Assembly: GCA_963922455.1 (NCBI GenBank)
Contig: CAWUIO010000119.1
Span: forward strand, 1 to 19,184
Direction of reading: 5' to 3'
Length of the DNA: 19,184 nt
Source of the DNA: CAWUIO01 sp963922455
Lineage (GTDB): Bacteria; Bacteroidota; Bacteroidia; Cytophagales; Microscillaceae
The translations under genes were made by a program, and so were the position numbers. Shown piece after piece: positions 6,449 through 14,330 of the stretch (the stretch's first letter is position 1; every line of letters begins with the position of its first letter). The notes beneath the pieces are model-generated. The model saw only the letters and a list, made by a program, of their open reading frames with translations, made no database searches and was not told the origin of the DNA.

Positions 6449-7858
6449 TTATTCTGGGTTACTTTCTTCGGTCGACTCAGGCAGTTGCGGAGGCACCTCA
6501 GGAAACAAATGGCTTAATATCAAATCGTGAATGTCGGTGGCGTGCACGGTCGCTTGCGGCAAAAGCTCTGTATCTTTTACAATGACCACCGGGTAATCGT
6601 CCGTACTATCAGGGACCCGCCCGTGGGAGCCCTTCACCAAGCCCGCATCCAGGGGGATAAAATCCATCACCGTACGGAAACCTAGGTTCTTTTTCATCAA
6701 TTTGTACCCCACACTCACCGTAGAAGCGTCCAGAAACAACTCTACCGGGTCATAACCCGGCTTCCGGTGAATATCTATAGTACGGGCAAAATCGGGCGCT
6801 TTATCATCCTCGAGCCAGTAATAATAGGTAAACCAGGAGTCTTTGCCGGCTATGGCAATATAATCCCCAGCCCGGGAGTGGTTTAACTGCTGCTGGATTT
6901 TATCATTAACATCCCATACTTTTTCTACCCCGTCCAAGCTCTCAATTAATTCTCGTACTTGGGAGCTTACCGAAGGATCATTGACGTAGACATGGGCTAC
7001 CTGGTGATCGGCTACGGCAAAGGCTTTGCTGGCTCCGGCATCGAGTAGTTCTAAGCCGCGCTCTTCTCTCACCTGGATAAAACCCTTTCGTCGGAGTTCG
7101 CGATTGATGTGTACCGGATGGGAGACATCCGTGATGCCGTATTCGGATAAAACAATTACTTGCGCGCCTTTAGCCTCATAATATTTAATCAAATCCTCAC
7201 ATACCTTATCGATATCTTTCAAATCCCGGGGAATGGATTTGTGCTCTTTGCCATATCGCTGGAAGTTATAATCCAAATGAGGCAAATAAATCAAGGTTAG
7301 GGTCGGGTCAAAGCGCTCATCGGTCATTTTGGAAGCTTCGGCAATCCAGCGACTGGATTTGATGCTCGTTTTCGGCCCCCAGAAATCAAACAGGGGGAAA
7401 TCACCTAAGCGTTCTTGCAGTTGATCGCGTAAATCGGCCGGATAACTGTAACAATCAGGTACTTTACGCCCATCGGCCAAATACATGGGCCGGGGGGTTA
7501 CGCTATAATCTACGGTGGAGTACATATTGTACCACCAAAACATATTAGAACAGGTAAACTTGGGGTCAAGCCTGCGGGCTTTGTCCCATATCTTATCGGC
7601 CTTTACGAGTTTATTAGACTGGCGCCAAAATTTAATTTCACACTCATCTTTAAAATACCATCCATTGCCTACGATACCGTGCGATTCGGGCATACGGCCT
7701 GTCAGGTAGGTGGCTTGCATGGTACACGTAACCGCCGGGATTACCGGTTCTACCGGTACTACTTTGGCATCAGATGACCATTTTTGAAGAAAGGGAGTAT
7801 TTTTACTAATCAAGGAAGGGCTCAGGCCTACCACATTGATTACGACCGTTTTTTTCAT
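6449..7858 (-). CDS. eboF: EboF, alkaline-phosphatase-superfamily protein of the ebo cluster
   Basis: 469 residues from the ATG at 7856-7858, similar to nucleotide pyrophosphatase/phosphodiesterase proteins. The first strand reads KTVVINVVGLSPSLI; the likely nucleophile region is PAVTCTMQATYLTGRMP (Thr44 or Thr46), followed by ESHGIVGNGWY (58-68). YLPHLDYNFQRYG (191-203) and a late GSHG supply possible metal ligands. Two positions differ from classic members: Val10 replaces the usual first metal-binding Asp, and SEYGI (238-242) stands where S-D-H-G is expected. No signal peptide is present, so it is probably cytoplasmic. It is the last gene of the cluster, 91 bp after eboE, and ends in a strong terminator. 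The substrate is unknown; assignment rests on family resemblance plus the gene order. Confidence 0.9.
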   Translation of the reverse strand: MKKTVVINVVGLSPSLISKNTPFLQKWSSDAKVVPVEPVIPAVTCTMQATYLTGRMPESHGIVGNGWYFKDECEIKFWRQSNKLVKADKIWDKARRLDPKFTCSNMFWWYNMYSTVDYSVTPRPMYLADGRKVPDCYSYPADLRDQLQERLGDFPLFDFWGPKTSIKSSRWIAEASKMTDERFDPTLTLIYLPHLDYNFQRYGKEHKSIPRDLKDIDKVCEDLIKYYEAKGAQVIVLSEYGITDVSHPVHINRELRRKGFIQVREERGLELLDAGASKAFAVADHQVAHVYVNDPSVSSQVRELIESLDGVEKVWDVNDKIQQQLNHSRAGDYIAIAGKDSWFTYYYWLEDDKAPDFARTIDIHRKPGYDPVELFLDASTVSVGYKLMKKNLGFRTVMDFIPLDAGLVKGSHGRVPDSTDDYPVVIVKDTELLPQATVHATDIHDLILSHLFPEVPPQLPESTEESNPE

Positions 7859-7880
7859 AGTTTGGGATATTCAGTGAGCA

Positions 7881-7902
7881 TGTTTATTATCCAACATAAA
7901 CA
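7881..7902. repeat. Short inverted repeat upstream of eboF
   Basis: Perfect 7-bp stem TGTTTAT/ATAAACA with an 8-nt centre, located 23 bp before the eboF ATG in the 91-bp eboE-eboF gap. There is no T-run, so it looks more like a dyad or a processing hairpin than a terminator. Functional role unproven. Confidence 0.3.
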
Positions 7903-7949
7903 ACTGAGACAAATAAAGAGCTTTTCCGTTGGGATAGCAATAGCCAAGC

Positions 7950-9176
7950 CTATCCTTGGGGCAAACGGAGGTGATTCATCACCCAAGCCAACTCCCTACT
8001 GATACTTCCGACCAGGTCTAGTTTTAACTCGGCCGGCAATACCGTCCAGGTATACGTTTCTACTTCCCAGTGGGCCGACAAAAACCGCTTTCTTGCCAGA
8101 TCAAACACGGAACGGATATCCAACTGAGTTGAAGACAAAATGCCATAGCGCTCCAAGAAGACTGGAACGTGAAAATGGATACGCCACTCAGATACGTGGG
8201 TGTGATCTTCTAAACCCAAGGCTTCACCAAGATCGGGATATTTTTGAAAAGCACCCTCCCGGTTTTTTTCAACTACTTGGTGCAGATAGGTAGGCTCATC
8301 AAATTCTAGTAAAGTCTGAATTAAATCGGCCCGGGAGGCCTCTGTCTCTTCAAAGTTGGCTTTTAAGGCTGAGCTAATTTGAAATTTCCCAATTTTAACC
8401 CCTGCCTGGTCCAGCTTATCCAAGACTTCTTCGTGGTTTTCGTACTCGACGGCAAAGTGGCAAATATCATAACAGATTCGGATATGTCTTTTGAGAGCTT
8501 CTTCTGCAGCAACGGGGCCTAAGTTTTTGTGCGTATTTAGGTAAGGAATGGCCTCAGGCAACAATATCTGTTGGAAAAAGTATAGAAACTCTTCACTGTT
8601 TTCCAGTAGGCCATCCGGTTCGGGCTCTATATCTAGGTGGATGCATTTGTTTTGGCTCACGTAAATATCATGCATTTCTCCCAAGAGCTGGAGCAAATGA
8701 GGCACAAACTCCTTGAGTAGATCGTCTCGTTTGGCCAAATCTTGTGGGTGCCAAAACCGATAAGAAAGAGGCGAAGTAGAGATGCCCCCCTCCTCCCCTG
8801 CCGGTATCAAACGCTGGAGGATATGCACCAACTGTTGGGTATATTCCAATCTTAAAGAGCTTTTCCAATCGGGTTGGTGTACCAGATCTTTAATTACCTT
8901 ATTATGAAACCCTCCGTAGGGAAAGCCATTGATGGTAAAGACATAAAAGTTTTCATCTTGCAACCAAGCCTGAAATTGCTCGAGATAATCCTTCTCTAAG
9001 AGCTCGCGGGCCGCTTGGGCCGATAAACGGAGACCTATTCCGAAGGGTTCTTGATGATCCAGGTTACGACGGATTCCGGGTAAGTACTCTTGGAGTGCCT
9101 TCCACGTTTCCATCCAGCTTTCACCGGGATGTATATTACTGCAATACGTAAGATGTAGTTTAGACTGAATTAACAT
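7950..9176 (-). CDS. eboE: EboE, xylose-isomerase-like TIM-barrel protein
   Basis: 408 residues from the ATG at 9174-9176; a TTG at 9221 in frame lies within the upstream terminator hairpin and was rejected. The start LHLTYCSNIHPGESW (residues ~6-20) is characteristic of EboE. Further landmarks are FTINGFPYGGFH, IHLDIEPEPDGLL, the likely metal-site segment ICYDICHFAVEYE, and KIGKFQISSALK. Acidic and His residues at strand ends fit a sugar-isomerase/endonuclease-IV-type TIM barrel. The reaction in the ebo pathway is not known. It follows eboD after a terminator-like hairpin, so its level may be set separately from eboA-D. Confidence 0.9.
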   Translation of the reverse strand: MLIQSKLHLTYCSNIHPGESWMETWKALQEYLPGIRRNLDHQEPFGIGLRLSAQAARELLEKDYLEQFQAWLQDENFYVFTINGFPYGGFHNKVIKDLVHQPDWKSSLRLEYTQQLVHILQRLIPAGEEGGISTSPLSYRFWHPQDLAKRDDLLKEFVPHLLQLLGEMHDIYVSQNKCIHLDIEPEPDGLLENSEEFLYFFQQILLPEAIPYLNTHKNLGPVAAEEALKRHIRICYDICHFAVEYENHEEVLDKLDQAGVKIGKFQISSALKANFEETEASRADLIQTLLEFDEPTYLHQVVEKNREGAFQKYPDLGEALGLEDHTHVSEWRIHFHVPVFLERYGILSSTQLDIRSVFDLARKRFLSAHWEVETYTWTVLPAELKLDLVGSISRELAWVMNHLRLPQG

Positions 9177-9189
9177 ACGCAAAAAATAT

Positions 9190-9220
9190 AAAAAAATGCC
9201 CAAAGGATAGAGTTTGGGCA
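9190..9220 (-). terminator. Intrinsic terminator or attenuator between eboD and eboE
   Basis: On the minus strand a perfect 8-bp stem TGCCCAAA/TTTGGGCA with an 8-nt loop is followed directly by a T-run (plus-strand A at 9191-9196, with more A and T beyond). It lies 40 bp after the eboD stop and 20 bp before the eboE ATG. The T-rich sequence behind it, TATTTTTTG, is one base from a TAnnTTTG element and could restart transcription at eboE. Confidence 0.8.
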
Positions 9221-9260
9221 ATAAATAGCTTTCTCGCTAAGAGGCTCAGGCCTGGGTAGC

Positions 9261-10448
9261 TTATTCCTTGATAAGGCTAAAGCGCGCTTCGTGTTGTAGC
9301 TTTAAGGTCTCAATGGAACGAATAATCAATTCTTGATCCATTTTGTGGACGTTAAAGCCGTGCCCTATCTGGTCTATCAGCATAATCGTTAATTGCCCGC
9401 CTAAGTGCTCCCGAAACTCCTCCAATCCATTCAATAGCGGGTTTCCTGGCTTTTCTGCGCCAAGATCTATCATGAGCTGAGGTGCAAAGATATCAAAACC
9501 CAATACATGAAAGAGATTCATGATACGCTCCCACTCCGCTTTTTCTAAATATCCGGCCAGATAGGAATACGTTACATCCAAAGCCATCCCGATGGCCACC
9601 GCTTCCCCGTGACGAATTTGATACTGGCTTAATTGCTCTAGTTTATGGGCGGCCCAGTGGCCAAAATCCAGCGGCCGGGAAGAACCCATCTCAAAAGGAT
9701 CGCCACCAGCAATATGCTCCATATGTAGTTCGGCACAGCGGTAGATCAGGTAATCCATCGCTTCCATGTCCCGGTCGGCCAGGGCCGGGGCATCTTGCTC
9801 AATTCGTTCAAAAAACGGAGCGTCTTTGATCAAAGCTACTTTGATGGCCTCAGATATACCTCCTCGCCAATCTCTGTACTCTAAGGTCCGCAAAAAATCG
9901 GAGTCATTGATCACCGCAATAGGTGGCTGGAACGTGCCCAAGAAATTCTTCTTATCAAAAAAATTAACACTGTTTTTTACTCCAACCCCGGAATCATTTT
10001 GAGAAAGCACCGTGGTAGGTATCCGGATCAGACGAATGCCCCGGTGGGCAATAGCTGCGGCGAACCCTACCAAATCTAATACCGCTCCTCCACCGATGGC
10101 CAAGATATACGAATGCCGATCGATACCATATTCGTTTACTTCATTTAAAATGTCATTGACCAAATTCCAATCATTTTTGGCCGGCTCTCCCCCCGGCACC
10201 ACCATGGGTACACTCTGCAAGCGGATTAATTCGGGGTATTGTTGCATATAATTAACCACTTCCCTTGACAAATCAGGATGGTGGTCACTTACGCCTTGAT
10301 CAATAATAACGAGCATGCGGCGCACTTGTCCTCGGGAATATTTTTGTAATAACTCCCATACGAGTGTATTGTCTGGTTTAAATATTCTTTGGGAAAAGTG
10401 GGTATTATATTCAAATGGTACACTAAATGATTGGTGGATAGATTTCAT
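9261..10448 (-). CDS. eboD: EboD, 3-dehydroquinate-synthase-like enzyme
   Basis: 395 residues from the ATG at 10446-10448. It belongs to the NAD- and metal-dependent dehydroquinate synthase superfamily. Visible are GGGAVLD (119-125, nucleotide binding), PTTVLSQNDSGVGVKNSVN (144-162) with Lys158, GGISEAIK (197-204) with Glu200 and Lys203, and GHWAAH (263-268) plus HGEAV (280-284). The three expected metal ligands (Glu200, His264, His280) are therefore kept. The usual RxxLNxGHT reads RPLDFGHW, so the substrate-contacting Asn is replaced by Asp261 and the Thr by Trp. This suggests a related but different substrate, most likely not the shikimate-pathway reaction. It lies 100 bp after eboC and is followed by an intrinsic terminator. 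Confidence 0.93.
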   Translation of the reverse strand: MKSIHQSFSVPFEYNTHFSQRIFKPDNTLVWELLQKYSRGQVRRMLVIIDQGVSDHHPDLSREVVNYMQQYPELIRLQSVPMVVPGGEPAKNDWNLVNDILNEVNEYGIDRHSYILAIGGGAVLDLVGFAAAIAHRGIRLIRIPTTVLSQNDSGVGVKNSVNFFDKKNFLGTFQPPIAVINDSDFLRTLEYRDWRGGISEAIKVALIKDAPFFERIEQDAPALADRDMEAMDYLIYRCAELHMEHIAGGDPFEMGSSRPLDFGHWAAHKLEQLSQYQIRHGEAVAIGMALDVTYSYLAGYLEKAEWERIMNLFHVLGFDIFAPQLMIDLGAEKPGNPLLNGLEEFREHLGGQLTIMLIDQIGHGFNVHKMDQELIIRSIETLKLQHEARFSLIKE

Positions 10449-10548
10449 GGCTAAACTGTGTGTTTCTTTCCTATACGTTGATCATTGCTTAAAGTAACCC
10501 TTTGTGTAAGGATTGAGGTTGAAGAATAGTAGATTTTTTAAAAATCTT

Positions 10549-11454
10549 TCAGGTAACAGCATAGATTCGGGCCAGAGCCATCGAGATTGGCAACAAAGAT
10601 AACACGATTAGCCCGGATTGCCAACCACCCAAACCGGCACTCAGACTGGCATCAAAGATAATTAAGCCCAGTACCCCATACTTTACGGCCTTGCCCACAT
10701 CGGGGGCTTTGAGGCTAGCTCGGGCATCTAAAAGAGGTACGCTGACCCAGTAAAGAAAGAAGAGTAAATAAATACATATCCACAAGACTTGCATCCCGAA
10801 ATAGACGCCCAAATTAAAGGCTAACAGAACCACGATCACGTAGGCTACGAGTGCCGCATTCAAATTAAAGCGGTTCCCCCCGTGCACCTCTCCCCTACTT
10901 ACCAAAGTAACGGCAGCTATGTATAATAATGGAAAACCAATGAAGGGATACAAATTGGGCAAGGCCTCAGGCACGATACTGATCCCCAGGAGTAAATTAC
11001 CGGCCCGGCATGCTCCCATAGCCAAGGGGCCGGCCACTGGATGGTGTTTGGCGGCTCCATTGTAAAATAAAATCAATAAGACAATAAAGGAGGCAATGAT
11101 CGCACTGGTAAGCGCATGTTGAACAGCTGCCACGTGGGCTAATATGAATAAAACGGAGCCTAAAAGTATGGCTTCTAAGAGGCTAGCGTGCCCTGCGGGC
11201 AAGGGCCGCTCTGGTCGCTCCACTTGGTCTAGTTTGAAGTCTAATACATCATTAAACACTACCCCCCCTGCGTAGAGTAACATACTGGCTAAGACCAAAT
11301 ACCTTAAACTTGGGCCAAAAGAGTAAAAAAAAGTCCAACCGGGTTGGCGAGGCAGGTATATTGCGGTTAAGGCGGCACCCATAAAAATATCGGCGGCTGC
11401 GGTCATCAAGTTGGGCAGCCGCATTAATTTGAGGTAGGCTATCAGTCGGGTCAT
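10549..11454 (-). CDS. eboC: EboC, UbiA-family membrane prenyltransferase-like protein
   Basis: 301 residues with about eight hydrophobic membrane segments. The first Asp-rich motif of the UbiA family is intact: NDVLDFKLD (68-76), followed by ERPERPLPAG (79-88). The second Asp-rich motif expected in classic UbiA enzymes is replaced by LVSRGEVHGG (184-193), a difference likely to alter substrate binding. It would transfer an isoprenoid or related group within the inner membrane. It is separated from eboB by 196 bp that include repeat copy C, so the two are not tightly coupled. Start at ATG 11452-11454. Substrate unknown. Confidence 0.92.
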   Translation of the reverse strand: MTRLIAYLKLMRLPNLMTAAADIFMGAALTAIYLPRQPGWTFFYSFGPSLRYLVLASMLLYAGGVVFNDVLDFKLDQVERPERPLPAGHASLLEAILLGSVLFILAHVAAVQHALTSAIIASFIVLLILFYNGAAKHHPVAGPLAMGACRAGNLLLGISIVPEALPNLYPFIGFPLLYIAAVTLVSRGEVHGGNRFNLNAALVAYVIVVLLAFNLGVYFGMQVLWICIYLLFFLYWVSVPLLDARASLKAPDVGKAVKYGVLGLIIFDASLSAGLGGWQSGLIVLSLLPISMALARIYAVT

Positions 11455-11518
11455 ACAGCAGCAGGATTTATTTTTGAATGCTTATCTTGTACACGCTATG
11501 CGCTCTTCTTCTTTGATT

Positions 11519-11648
11519 GGCTGAGGGATAGAGCGGCATGTTTGAGCTCGCCGTGGGATTGTGCATTGGCCAGCGAGTAGCGATAGCCCGGCCCCGGCGC
11601 CACCTTATGTCTTTCTTGGTATACTTGGCAAACGCCGGGGACAGCCCC
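11519..11648 (+). repeat. Dispersed structured intergenic repeat, copy C (full, 130 bp), inside the ebo cluster
   Basis: Begins GGCTGAGGGATAGAGCGGC and ends CGCCGGGGACAGCCCC. Outer stem CCCCGGCG (11592-11599) pairs with CGCCGGGG (11633-11640) around a 33-nt loop; hairpin 1 is CTCGC/GCGAG; the mini-hairpin reads GC-GATA-GC. It ends 2 bp from the eboB stop codon, so minus-strand ebo transcripts enter it directly after eboB. Confidence 0.9.
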
Positions 11649-11650
11649 GC

Positions 11651-12577
11651 TTAATTCTCGATAATATTGGAGTCGGAATTATCAATCCGGGGTTTTTGTC
11701 CGCCTCGAAGCACCGAATTGCCCGAAAACTTCTGGCTTTGATCAATGCCAGAGGCTTCCAACCAGTCAGATTCTTTCATCTGGCCACTTTGCCCAAAGGC
11801 CAATAAGGCGTTTTGGTAGCAAACGGCATGGATATGCTCCTCGGGGATGACTCTTTCGCGCATTAGATCGGCCGTTTTGGGTACAGATAAGGGGTCACTT
11901 ACTCCCCAATCGGCGGCACTATTTACGATGATTCTTTCAGGGCCATACTGCTTTACGATTTCGGCCATGCGTTCATTCCCCATTTTGGTGAAGGGATAAA
12001 TGGTAAAAGCGGCCCAATAGCCCCGGTCTAAGACTTCCTGAACAGTTTCTTCATTATTATGGTCTACGATGACCATCTTAGGGTCAGCTCCCATTTCTTC
12101 GCAGACATCCATGGAGCGGTAGGTGCCCGCTTTTTTGTCACGGTGGGGCGTGTGGATCTGGATGGGCATATTGACCTCAAGGGCGAGCTCAATTTGAAGC
12201 CGGAAATATTTATCTTCGGCTTCGGTTTGATCATCATACCCAATTTCTCCAACCCCAACAACCCCTTGTTTCATAATAAAGCGGGGCAAAAGCTCCATCA
12301 CGGCCTCGGCCAAGGGCTCATTGTTGGCTTCTTTGGAATTTAAGCCTATGGTACAATAATGACGAATGCCAAATTGACTGGAACGAAAGCGCTCCCACCC
12401 TACCAAACTGCTATAATAATCTTTGAAACTGCCTACTTCGGTACGCGGCTGGCCCAGCCAAAATGCAGGCTCAATGATCGCCACGATACCGGCATTCCGC
12501 ATGGCTTCGTAATCGTCGGTGGTCCGCGAAGTCATGTGGATATGCGGATCTATGTACATCGGTTTTTTGGGGTCCAT
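11651..12577 (-). CDS. eboB: EboB, TatD-like metal-dependent hydrolase
   Basis: 308 residues from the ATG at 12575-12577 (Met7 is an alternative start). It is an amidohydrolase-superfamily protein of the TatD type, with a complete-looking metal set: DPHIH (His12, His14), GVGEIGYDD (Glu111), IQIHTPHR (His142 or His145), IVDHNNE (His173) and NSAADWG (Asp223). No signal peptide, so it is probably cytoplasmic. TatD proteins hydrolyse nucleic acids or small molecules; the substrate in the ebo pathway is not known. It starts 11 bp after the eboA stop, so these two are clearly co-transcribed, and ends 2 bp before repeat copy C. Confidence 0.93.
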   Translation of the reverse strand: MDPKKPMYIDPHIHMTSRTTDDYEAMRNAGIVAIIEPAFWLGQPRTEVGSFKDYYSSLVGWERFRSSQFGIRHYCTIGLNSKEANNEPLAEAVMELLPRFIMKQGVVGVGEIGYDDQTEAEDKYFRLQIELALEVNMPIQIHTPHRDKKAGTYRSMDVCEEMGADPKMVIVDHNNEETVQEVLDRGYWAAFTIYPFTKMGNERMAEIVKQYGPERIIVNSAADWGVSDPLSVPKTADLMRERVIPEEHIHAVCYQNALLAFGQSGQMKESDWLEASGIDQSQKFSGNSVLRGGQKPRIDNSDSNIIEN

Positions 12578-12588
12578 GATTTAGGGCT

Positions 12589-13503
12589 TTATGCGTTTTT
12601 TTGATTCCATTCTATCCCCAGGCTTTCCCAGGTGATCTCTTTATTTTCTACTTGCTGGCGCAAAATTGGGTCACTAAAATTGTCCCACAAAGGGCTTGCC
12701 TCCGGGAGAGCGCTGGCCTGCAGTACTAAAAGGGCGGCTTGCTGATGTATGGGATCAGAATTGGCCAATACTTTTTCTATGTCGGGCAGCAAATCTAGGC
12801 TGAGATACTGAGCGAGGGGCCGCCAAATCTCAGGGCTTACCACCCGGCCCGCCGACCAGCGTTCATGGGCATAGTCAGATATAATCCGGGCCAAAGAGGG
12901 ATTTGCCCGTTCATCAATCCCAGGGATCCGGTGCAGGGGCCGGCTCATAAAAGCGGCTTTCAAATACATTTGGTTCCAGGCATTTTCTTCAAAAAACTCC
13001 TGAGGGAAAGGGTTTTCCAGGGCAACTGCGTCAAAAACCGAAGTCATATTGGTGCGCAAACCTTCAGCGGCCCGGGCTATAAAGCGATGGGGGTGATCGA
13101 GCAAGGGCAAGAAACTATATAGGGCCACTTGCTCATTCATATCGGCTGTATCCACCAGTTTTTCAAACACCTCCACGTAGGTATCGGCGGGCTCGCTGGG
13201 CAAGCAACTTAAAAAATAGGCCCGGGTCCATTGCACGAAGGTCCATGCCTGGGGGCTAAAACCAGTGCGTAATGCCCCGGCTTGCTGTTCTTCATCCGAA
13301 CGGATATAAATCAAGGTATCTTCTTGAAAACGAGCCGCCCCTGAAAAAGCCATAAAAAAACGGTGGTCCGGAGCTTGGTCGGTAAAGACCTCCGCCTTGG
13401 CTTGGTACCATGCCTGGGCTTTTTCTGTACTATACGTGTCTAAAATCTGGCGCAGAAAGGCCTGTACTTGAGCTTTATCTGCTTGAAAAGACTGATTTTC
13501 CAT
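12589..13503 (-). CDS. eboA: EboA, ebo-cluster protein of unknown function
   Basis: 304 residues from the ATG at 13501-13503. It is predicted to be largely helical and soluble, with no catalytic motif, signal peptide or membrane helix. The segment HRFFMAFSGAARF (52-64) matches the kind of conserved stretch seen in EboA proteins, and the position directly before eboB supports the assignment. It includes helical repeats reminiscent of HEAT-like folds (for example FLPLLDHPHRFIARAAEGLRTN), which I infer rather than see. It starts 85 bp after gldF and has a candidate promoter (TAGATTTG) 4 nt before its ATG, so it is probably the first gene of the ebo transcript rather than part of a gld operon. 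Confidence 0.82.
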   Translation of the reverse strand: MENQSFQADKAQVQAFLRQILDTYSTEKAQAWYQAKAEVFTDQAPDHRFFMAFSGAARFQEDTLIYIRSDEEQQAGALRTGFSPQAWTFVQWTRAYFLSCLPSEPADTYVEVFEKLVDTADMNEQVALYSFLPLLDHPHRFIARAAEGLRTNMTSVFDAVALENPFPQEFFEENAWNQMYLKAAFMSRPLHRIPGIDERANPSLARIISDYAHERWSAGRVVSPEIWRPLAQYLSLDLLPDIEKVLANSDPIHQQAALLVLQASALPEASPLWDNFSDPILRQQVENKEITWESLGIEWNQKNA

Positions 13504-13507
13504 TACT

Positions 13508-13515
13508 CAAATCTA
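13508..13515 (-). promoter_or_regulatory. Bacteroidota -7 promoter element for eboA
   Basis: TAGATTTG is a perfect match to TAnnTTTG on the minus strand and ends 4 nt before the eboA ATG. An upstream TTTC (19-nt spacing) or TTTG (25-nt spacing) could serve as the -33 element. As with glyS, the predicted transcript would have almost no leader. Confidence 0.5.
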
Positions 13516-13587
13516 CTATTTAATTGGAGTAAATGAAACTCAAAATGCCTGAATACATAGCGGAGAAAGACAAAAAATAGAGAAAAC

Positions 13588-14325
13588 TTACCATTTCCGA
13601 CTTTGCAAGACCAGACGGGTAGCCATGAGCATCAACACAATCAAACTAAGAAAGTACAAGACATTTCTAGAATCTACCAGCCCCTTTCTAATGGCTTGAT
13701 AATGATGGTCTATACCCAACTGTACCAGGAAATAACTCATGTAACTAGCATCATAAAAACTAGTAAGGGAAGCCATGCCTTGATAGAGGGTAAAGCAAAG
13801 AAAAAAGGCTAAAATAAAGGCCACAATTTGGTTTTCGGTGAGCGAAGAGGCAAAGATCCCGATGGCCGTAAAGGCGGCCCCCAACAAAATCAAGCCCAGG
13901 TAGGAGCCTAAAGTACCGCCCGAGTCGATATTTCCTACCGGATTGCCCAATTGGTAGACCGAGTAATAGTATATCAGGGTGGGAAGCAAGGCAAACAGCA
14001 CCAAGACCAAACTAGAAAAATACTTCCCCAAAATGAGGTCCCAATCGCTGATGGGCCGGGTAAGCAGGAGCTCCAGGGTCCCACTTTTTTTCTCCTCGGC
14101 AAATGTGCGCATCGTAATGGCGGGAATCAAAAAAAGAAAAATATAGGGCCCCAGCCGAAACAGAGTCTCCAAATCGGCGTAGCCATAGTCTAAAACATTG
14201 GTATCGGGAAAAACCCACATAAACATCCCGATGCCCAGCAGAAAAACCATAATGACCACATAGGCGATGAGCGAACTCAAAAAACTGCGTATTTCCTTTT
14301 TAAAAATTGCCAACATAGTATTCAT
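13588..14325 (-). CDS. gldF: GldF-like ABC transporter permease
   Basis: 245 residues from the ATG at 14323-14325, the usual length for GldF. About six membrane helices; the central TMRTFAEEKKSGTLELLLTRPISDWDLILGKY segment (cytoplasmic coupling region) is the hallmark of the ABC-2 family to which GldF belongs. With GldA and GldG it forms an exporter-like complex linked to gliding motility in Flavobacterium, and also kept in non-gliding Bacteroidota. The longer open frame to 14442 gives a 39-residue N-terminal extension that is just repeat copy D read through, so I rejected it. Only 5 bp (AAAAG on the coding strand) separate the repeat from the ATG. gldG, normally next, is missing here: eboA follows. 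Confidence 0.92.
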   Translation of the reverse strand: MNTMLAIFKKEIRSFLSSLIAYVVIMVFLLGIGMFMWVFPDTNVLDYGYADLETLFRLGPYIFLFLIPAITMRTFAEEKKSGTLELLLTRPISDWDLILGKYFSSLVLVLFALLPTLIYYYSVYQLGNPVGNIDSGGTLGSYLGLILLGAAFTAIGIFASSLTENQIVAFILAFFLCFTLYQGMASLTSFYDASYMSYFLVQLGIDHHYQAIRKGLVDSRNVLYFLSLIVLMLMATRLVLQSRKW

Positions 14326-14330
14326 CTTTT

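Noticed and set aside
9177..9221. TTG start extending eboE by 15 residues
   Set aside because: It lies inside the terminator hairpin, and the extra residues precede the conserved LHLTYCSNIHPGE start; the ATG at 9176 is better.
10531..10547. AT palindrome AGATTTT...AAAATCT after eboC as a terminator
   Set aside because: The stem is pure A/T apart from its end and no T-run follows on the minus strand; too weak to call.
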